A stretch of DNA of 64,000 nt from Torreya grandis (lineage: Eukaryota > Streptophyta > Pinopsida > Cupressales > Taxaceae): the NCBI GenBank assembly GCA_037957365.1, contig JARHVA010005489.1, positions 632,501-696,500 on the forward strand. The letters run 5' to 3'. Below the pieces are notes generated by a model that made no database searches, was not told the origin of the DNA, and saw only the letters and a program-made list of their open reading frames with translations. Positions 53,701-64,000 of this stretch are shown piece by piece. Within the stretch, counting starts at the first letter, position 1, and each line of letters starts with the position of its first letter. The translations under genes were made by a program, and so were the position numbers.

Positions 53701-56324
<2,624 letters not shown>

Positions 56325-59300
56325 TTTATTATATAACTTAGTTTATCATGACATGTCATAAAATGCATTTTTTAAACCTATGGCAAAAACATAGCCTTCA
56401 AAGTACCAATCTAGTTATGCATCTAAAGTAAATTGTGGCTATTTTGATCCCCTTCAAACTAATTGCATGAATATAAAATGTTTTTTGGGTGTTGATTAGA
56501 TCCAATTACATTATCTTGACTGAATAAAAGAAAAATAATTTATTTATATGCAAATTATACATGTATATAATATGGTTATGAGCTCAATAAACTTAAAGTT
56601 ATTAGCTAATGAATGAAAATGTTGATTAGTTTAATTATGGAGGTAATTAGGGTAAAAATGAGCCATGTGAAGATATTTTAAATTGTATATTAAATGTGAT
56701 TTGGATTAAAAATTAACCTTGATGTCGTGTTATATATAATTACCTCGAGAGTTAATTCATTTAATCTATGAGGAATTTTGGGCCAATTTAAACCCCTTCT
56801 AGAGCAAGATATGATTTAGGGAAAAATCAAGTTTTATTCTATAATGAATTGATCCATTTAGTCAAATTTTGTAATGAGGGGCATGATTTGGGTAAAATTG
56901 AGTCCCTAAACCAAATTTATGGCTCAATCAATTATATAACATGTATGCAACATGTATGCCTTAACTGACCCTACTTTTTAAAAAAAAATGTAAACATGAA
57001 GATAATTATCACAAATAGGTTAACAAGAAGCTGAAAATTTCCTTAATTACCTTAGTGAATGGACCCTATATCTTATATCTTAAATTGTAAACACTATACC
57101 ATTTAACTTAAATTCTAAACCCTATACAATTTAACTTAAAACCTAAGACATAAGCCCTAAACCCCAAACCCTTTAAATTATAGACCCTAATCTAATTAGT
57201 TTAGTCTTAATTAACATCCTTTATATATAGAGTAATAATTGGGTTCACAAGAATTAACTTTGTAAGAATCTCATCACTCATTACCACAATTAACTTAATT
57301 ATTTGAATTTGTGATGATGTGGGGCCTAATTGAGCCCAAAACCACATTATTTTCTCATACATCTAGGTTTAAAGAGCTCAAATTTTCCCCAATCACCATC
57401 ATGATTGTAGCTTATATACCCTAAAACCTATACCATAATCCCTAATCCATAAATTTCCTAATCGATAAATGCTAAACCATAAATATAAACTATTTCAACC
57501 TTGATCCAATCATTTTAGCCCAAATTAACATCATTTACACTAAGAATTAATTTCACGGGACTTAGTTTTGCCTAAATCACATGATTTATTTCCCCATTTT
57601 ATTATTTCATTAAATTTGCATGATAACATGGGGTATAATGACAAACCAAAAACACATTGTATTTTCATAAATGGGTCAAAGTGATTCAAATTATCCTCAA
57701 TTATCTTTGTCATTGAGCCTGTGTACTAATCAAGCTATGCATTTGAAGTAAATTGGGAAAATTTTGAGCCCCTTCAACCTAATTATATGACTTTAAAATG
57801 TGATTTTTGGGTTGATCATCTCTTATTTCATTATTTCAATTAAATAAAAACATCATAGTTACTTGTATGTAAGTTTTACATGTATATAATGTGGTTTTGA
57901 GCTCAATAAAGTTGAAGTCATCAACTAATAAATGCAAATGTCAATTAATTAAATTGTGTAGGTAATTAGGGTCAAAATGGGATAGATTAAACCTATTTTA
58001 AATTATACATAATATGATTTTTAGTGTAATTAAACCTAATTTCATGCCATATATAATTTACAAAATAGCTGATTCATGTAATCAAGGAGGCATTTTGTGG
58101 CCAATATGAACCCCTTCAACAGCAAGATGTGATTAGGGGAAAAATTAAAATTTTCATTTTATCATGAATTGATCCAATTAGTCAATTTATGCAATTAGTG
58201 GCATGATTTGGGAAAAATTGAGTGCCTAAACCAACTTTATGGCTCAATTGATTGTATAGCATGTATGCAATATGTACATGAATTAATTGACCCTATTTTT
58301 TATTATAAATTAAAACATGAAGGTAATTATCATAAATAAGTGAAAAAGAAGATCAAATATTCTTTATTTATCTTAGTGATTAAACCTTATATCCTGTATC
58401 TTAAAAAATAAACCATATAACAATAAACTTTAAACAATAAGACCCTATACCATTTACCTTAAAACCTAAGCCATAATCCCTAAACCCTTTAAATTGTAGA
58501 CCCTAAACCCTATATAAGTAAATTTGGCCCCAATTAAAATCTTTTATATATAGTAAGAATTAGGCTCATGGGGATGAACATGGTAAAAATTACATCATTC
58601 ATTAAATAACATTTGACTTAATTGGCTCAATATGTGATGATGTGGGGGATAATTGAGCCCAAAATCAAATTCTTAAATCATAGATATAGGTTTAATGAGC
58701 TCAAATTTTCCCCAATTCCCTTCATGTTTATAAATTATATACCTTAAAATGTAAACCCTAGGCCCTAATCCTTAAAATTCCTAATCCCTAAACTCTAAAC
58801 CATAAATATAAACTCTTTAAAACTTAAATTGATCATTTTATCCCAAATTAACATCATTTATACTAATAATTTAGTTCATAGGGATCAATTTGGCCTAAAT
58901 CACATGACTGATTGCCCCATTTCACTAATTCACTCAATCTACATGATTACATGGGGTATAATGACAACCTAAAAACACATTCTATAGTCACAAATGGGTC
59001 CAAGTGACTTAAATTATCCTTAATTATCTTTGTGATTGAACCTATATACCCTAAACTATATATACAATAAAAGCTAATCCCTAAAACATAAACCCTAAAC
59101 ACTATATCCTAAATTATAAACCACAAACTTTACTTATTTACCAATCAATTTAGTCCCAATTAATATCCTTTGTATTGATAATTTGGTTTACATGGCATAG
59201 AAAGATTAGACATTATATACAAGTCCTTAAACCTAAACCCTATGTCCTAATCCATCAAACATAAATGTAAGCCCTATGCCCTAATTCCCACTACATATCA

Positions 59301-59960
59301 CAAATATACATGACTTACTATATAACTAATTTTATCACAAGATGTCATCAAATGAATTTTTTTAAACCTATGGCTAAAACTTAGCCCTTGGAGTACCAAT
59401 CTAGATGTGTATCTAAAGTAAATTGGGCCTATTTTGAGCTCCTTAAACCTAATTGCATGACTACAAAATGTGATTTGGGAGTTGATCATATCCTATTTTC
59501 CCCAATCACCTTCTTGATTTTGACTTATATACCCTAAATCCTATACCGTAATCCATCATTTTTATATTTCCTAATCCCTACAATCTAAATCATAAATATA
59601 CTCTTTAAACACTGAACCAATCATTTTAAGCCCAAATTAACATCATTTATACTAATAATTATGTTTTTTATTGACCCTATGTACCCTAAACCTAATCCCT
59701 AAACCCTAAACATTATACCCTAATTTGTAAACAATAAACTTTCCCTATTTACCAATTGATTTAGTCACACTTAACATCCTTTTTATTAAAAATTGGGTTC
59801 ACATGGCATATAGTGATTAAACCTTATATACACCCTTAAACCTAAACCCTACATTCCCTAATCCTTAATCCCTAACCTTAAAACATAAATGGTAATACCA
59901 AATACCTAAATCCTAAACCCTATGCAGTAATGCCTTAATCCCTAATCCATAATCCCAATT
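56325..59960. repeat. Tandem ~1.32 kb repeat with interstitial telomere-like motifs
   Basis: Two full units and a third, internally deleted unit are seen. Landmarks: 'gcatctaaagtaaattg...ccttcaaactaattgcatga' at 56418, 57740 and 59410; 'agctcaataaa' at 56581 and 57900; 'gttaattagggt'-type block at 56640 and 57960; 'aatggaccctatatcttatatctta' at 57058 and its match at 58380. Spacing is about 1,320 bp. Within units, runs such as taagccctaaaccccaaaccc (57155) and atccctaaaccctaaac (59696) are degenerate CCCTAAA, the plant telomere repeat. All are on the same strand. Confidence 0.75.
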
Positions 59961-60007
59961 AAATATTAAGTATAATGTGATTGTGTTATTTAATAATGTG
60001 ATAATGT

Positions 60008-60009
<2 letters not shown>

Positions 60010-60092
<83 letters not shown>
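60010..60092. repeat. TA dinucleotide microsatellite
   Basis: About 41 uninterrupted TA units. Confidence 0.97.
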
Positions 60093-60093
<1 letters not shown>

Positions 60094-60149
60094 CTTGGTT
60101 CTCAATGCATATGTTTAACCCAAACTGAGTATTAATAATAAATCTATCA

Positions 60150-60306
60150 CATTATTACATAACGTGATCGTGTTATTCTTAATATATATAAAAAAATGCT
60201 TCTCAATATGTATATTGAAGTAGAACCTATTATCAAGAATAACATGATCATGTTATTATATAACATGATCACATTATTTAATAATATGATCACTTTATAT
60301 AATGTG

Positions 60307-60310
<4 letters not shown>
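60150..60310. repeat. Palindrome-rich block between two microsatellites
   Basis: Several copies of a short word related to 'aacatgatca(t/c)(g/a)tt' stand in both orientations, including the perfect 14-bp palindrome aacatgatcatgtt (60242-60255) and 'taacatgatcacatt' just after. Related words occur at 59981-60007 and 60160-60175. The block could form hairpins. Confidence 0.6.

Positions 60311-60366
<56 letters not shown>
60308..60366. repeat. ATT trinucleotide microsatellite
   Basis: About 19 ATT units without interruption. Confidence 0.96.
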
Positions 60367-60587
60367 AAGTAATCTCACTTTTCAACATCTATTTTTAACC
60401 CAAATTTAGAATTATGTCCCCATAAATATTTTTTGCTACTTCTATGGGACCTATGTACTTTTGTCCCCACTTTTGAAAAGATGTTAATTGTCCTTGATGG
60501 GTGATATATCATGTTCAAGGAAGAGGAATGTGTTTAAGGAAAAAACACCAAAGGAATTATAATATTTTAGAGAGAATAACATGATAC

Positions 60588-63110
60588 GAATGTAAAAATT
60601 TCATGGTAAACAAGGTACAAACCCTAATCCTGATGAACCAAATACTATAGATAATGAGCCAATTAATAAAAATGAATTAACCAATGATGACATTGAACAT
60701 AATAAATTGAATAATGATTAAATTTACTATAATAAAATGAATAATAATGAAATTGAAAATAATGAATCAAATAATGTTGGAAGATTGCATTCAAAGTTCC
60801 AAGATTTTGATTTTGTTGATGATTTATCTATGTATGACGCTTAACCCCCAGTGAATGAATAAAAATTTGATGAAAAAAAATAATGATGAAATTAAACATT
60901 AATATAATTTAATGGAAACATATAATGAATAAATAAAAAATTAATAAAATGTCATTCCACCTCTAAACAATAAAAGTAATAATGATTTTGAAACACCCTC
61001 TCAATAAATTCCACCATTCACAACACCTCTAAGAATCTTGCATAGAAAAAATAAGTACTTATTTGAATTCAATGAAAATATTTTTGAACCAATGCATAAA
61101 AAAATGTCTAATCTCCATTTAAAAAGATTGGCTCAATAAATTTATGATACTTTATTTCATAATTTGGATTATGATAGTCAAAGATGTCAATTATTTATTT
61201 CATTGATAAAATTGATTAAGATGAGACCTATAATGTACACATTATAACTAAGAACATGTAACATGGATGATGAAAACAATGATATTGTTAAAAATATACA
61301 TGATGCATATCATATTATAGGCCCATCATGTACTCAAGACTACAATGCTTTCTGGCATATACTTATAACTTGTGTCAGAAGTGACCAAATTGGAAAAAAA
61401 TGAATGGTTTCAAAAACAAGTCAAACACTTAATATAAATATAAAAACATTAATGAAATCAATTCAAAGACGTGAAAAACTTAATGAACTTAATACCAACG
61501 AGATCTAGGCACTCTTTGATAGACTTTCATGAATGGACAATTCTATAGCCGATACTCTCAAAGAGTCACTTGCTCAATTTTGGAAAGACAATATAAACTT
61601 TTTGACCAATGTAGGAGATATAATGAAAATAATATTTGGTTCTTGTAACTATGAACCAAATCTGAAACATTTATTAGATATGAATCAAACACAATTTTAA
61701 CATCCACAACATTATGTTTTATAAAGATATTTTTAGATGGCCAAATCTTTTTATGTAAAAAATAAATCACACACACACACAACTTATTGTTGTAGTCAAC
61801 CTATTGAATTTTTCATGCACTATTATGTTTTTTCCATATTCATTTTAATTTTCATACCAATAACATTTTTCAAGAGTGTGGAATTAAATTTTTACCAAAA
61901 TCAGCTAGGGAATTTATTGCAAATATCTTTTGCAGAAGACACTATGGATAATTATTTTATAACAAATCATGTTTAAATGGAAATTACATTATTTGTGGTG
62001 TATTTTCAAAATTATAAAAATATATCCATGAGGATATTACAATTACAATTAGAAATGAATTATTTAGTTTAATAAAAATTAAATCAGTGACTTATCAATT
62101 AAAATATGGCAAAGAATATAAAATGTGTGAGCTTGTACAAAAAACATACCTATTTCTAAATTTTTGGTCAATTTTAGGGAAACAATTATTTATGAGTATG
62201 CAAGGAACATACACAGAGATAAATGGTTGGATGAAAATTTAAAAATAATCAAGGATACATTCTGACTTGGTTTGATTGTTTTAGTAGTTGACTTTTCTGA
62301 AAATTACACATTCAAACCCCAAATAGAAGTTCAATCATAGTATTACAACTCATCACAAGTTTCCATATTCTTGAATATAGAATTCATGCATGCACCTGAT
62401 AATATATAATAATGATGTAAAATATTAATGGAGTGCCATTTATATATCATCAATGACTGATCATATTGTTCATAGTATGTGCAATGTTATTTTAAAAATT
62501 TCTATGAATACTTGAGTCAAACGAACATTACATCTGATTAGAAAATTGCACATCATAATTCAAAAATGCATTGATATTTTATTGGTTAAGAAGTATTCAT
62601 GTTACCACTTATGTATAACATACTTGGAGTTTCATCAAGCCTAGACATGGAAAAGGGGAACATGATGGTGCTAGAACAAGTGTAAAAAGAGATATTATAA
62701 GGGAGGAGTTGAAATTTAAATAGGGTGTTCATCTCACAAATGTAAAAACCATGGTTGAATGCTATAATGAGAATAGGTGTCATGGTGCTTCACCAAATTC
62801 TAGTGTTTATAGACATTTATAGTTAATGGAGGAAGAACACTTGGCAAAGTATGAGGATTTTATGACTCTAAGGGGTTCAAGTGACCTCCACTCATTTTAT
62901 AGCTCAAATTCAAGTTGTTGGACTATTCATATGAGACACTTGGAAAAGTCCAGAGTGAACAATAAAGACATTAAATTCAAAGTGATAAAATATATAAAGA
63001 GGTTGAAGATAGAATATAGAAGATAAATAAGGACAAGAAAATATCAGAGCTGGGTATTTGGTAGAGGGAAGTGTGTGTTTCCATCCAAATTAGGTAAACC
63101 TGTTAGAACC
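60588..63110 (+). pseudogene. Decayed transposase-like gene with HGKGEHDG motif
   Basis: About 2.5 kb on the + strand reads as one broken protein. From the N-terminus: an Asn/Asp/Glu-rich low-complexity part (60610-60800), HKKMSNLHLKRLAQ (~61100), SQRCQLFISLIKLIKMRPIM (~61180), TLKESLAQFWKDNINFLTN (~61556), EFFMHYYVFSIF (~61810), VVDFSENYTFKPQIEVQS with a possible catalytic Asp at 62290, ITSD (~62530), HGKGEHDGARTSVKRDIIRE (62646 on), HLTNVKTMVECYNENRCHGA and MTLRGSSDLHSFYSSNSSCW (to ~62930). The pattern D...SD...HGKGEHDGA resembles uncharacterised transposase-like proteins I know from lycophytes, mosses and animals. That family link is from memory and moderate. Stops and frame changes are common. 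Confidence 0.5.
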
Positions 63111-64000
63111 TATGCATTAAGATCCTTGATAGATAAATTTAACTTAAATTTATAAGGTAAATATAGATAGACTAAATATACATAGATCATAAGATTATCT
63201 CTAAATTTTACCTCTATATAAGTAAAAGGTGTCATCCTAATAGAGATAGATATAGTAGTTGATATGCCAATAACTAGATATGAAAAAATATATAATGGCT
63301 ACATTAAATCAAATGATACAATTGTCATCTATCATGATGAAGACACCGTCACCTCCTTGGACATAAAAAATGACATATATATTATTCAATTTGTATGTAA
63401 ATTAATTGTTAGCTAAATTAAATTTACAAATATAACTTAAATTTATGATGACAATTATATAAAATATACCTTCATCTCTGTAGTGGATGATGTCTAATCA
63501 CAAAAATATGTGTGCCAAAAACTCATCTCTCATAATAATATTATATAATCCCTCTAAACCACTGGTATCATCATCATCAGAAGATCTCATGCATATATCT
63601 CCATAAAAACTATAAGGGTGGGGTTAGGTATGCACACTAAGTAGTGTATCTCTACCATTAGTCTATGAGAAACTAATCATATGATGAATGAGTGTATTAG
63701 TACATGAACTAAGAGCATGTAGAGTGTAAATATTTATGACCTAATAAACTATAAAGGTGATCTCAAGATCAAGTGGATTTTGTATTTAGATCCTTCTAGG
63801 TCGACTAGGTGTTTGTCATGCACTGGGTCAATCTTATGTAGAGCCTTTTCTACAACCCTAAAACTCACAATAATTAAAATAGTTTAGAATCTCATTGAGG
63901 AAAAACTCATAATATAGTTTCCTTGAAAAATATAATGTGACCTCATAGTTATTACATGGTGGAGAAATGAGCCCTAAAAAATGGGTGTTATTAAATTATG
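63111..64000. other. Right edge without recognised gene
   Basis: A faint protein-like reading continues on the + strand to about 63420 (VKGVILIEIDIVVDMPITRY, then KSNDTIVIYHDEDTVTSLDI), perhaps the C-terminal tail of the upstream gene. The rest, to the window end, shows nothing I can support. Confidence 0.35.

Overview
The window looks like intergenic repeat DNA from a large plant genome, most likely a conifer. It is AT-rich, CpG-poor and built from old, nested retroelements. The clade is inferred mainly from a decayed Penelope-like element (PLE) with DKG, reverse transcriptase (YVDD) and GIY-YIG modules. Among plants, GIY-YIG PLEs are known to me only from conifers (the 'Dryad' elements, proposed to have come from arthropods by horizontal transfer). 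Very long LTRs and interstitial telomere-like repeats fit the same picture. I found no intact host gene, tRNA, rRNA or CRISPR array; every coding region is broken by stops and frameshifts.

Layout. Positions 1-800 hold nothing I recognise. From about 800 to 50470 lies a chain of one long-LTR family on the + strand: LTR A, a gag-protease remnant, LTR C, a shorter gag remnant, then LTR B. LTR A is split at 1972/35270 by a three-level nest. Level 1 is a + strand Ty3/gypsy element (1973-35269 including inserts) with ~0.64 kb LTRs, gag, protease, RT, integrase and an extra ORF after integrase. Level 2 is the PLE (14761-34660), inserted in the 3' LTR of level 1 and bounded by ~520 bp inverted repeats. 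Level 3 is a - strand Ty3/gypsy element (16028-32974) inserted in the PLE reading frame. It has ~5.7 kb LTRs that themselves contain a long decayed ORF, and an internal order gag, protease, extra RNase H, RT-RNase H, integrase. Taking out positions 16028-32979 leaves the PLE frame in register, with a 5-bp duplication (attct) at the junction.

The right part (50470-64000) holds plain AT-rich DNA, a five-unit satellite-like array of ~160 bp, a ~124 bp CT microsatellite, a ~1.3 kb tandem repeat carrying CCCTAAA-like motifs (56.3-60.0 kb), a TA/ATT/palindrome block, and a decayed transposase-like gene with an HGKGEHDG motif (60.6-63.1 kb).

The insertions have a clear relative order: the LTR A/C/B family is oldest, then gypsy 1, then the PLE, then gypsy 2. 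All reading was by eye, so boundaries are good to a few bases where I cite junction motifs and to some tens or hundreds of bases elsewhere.
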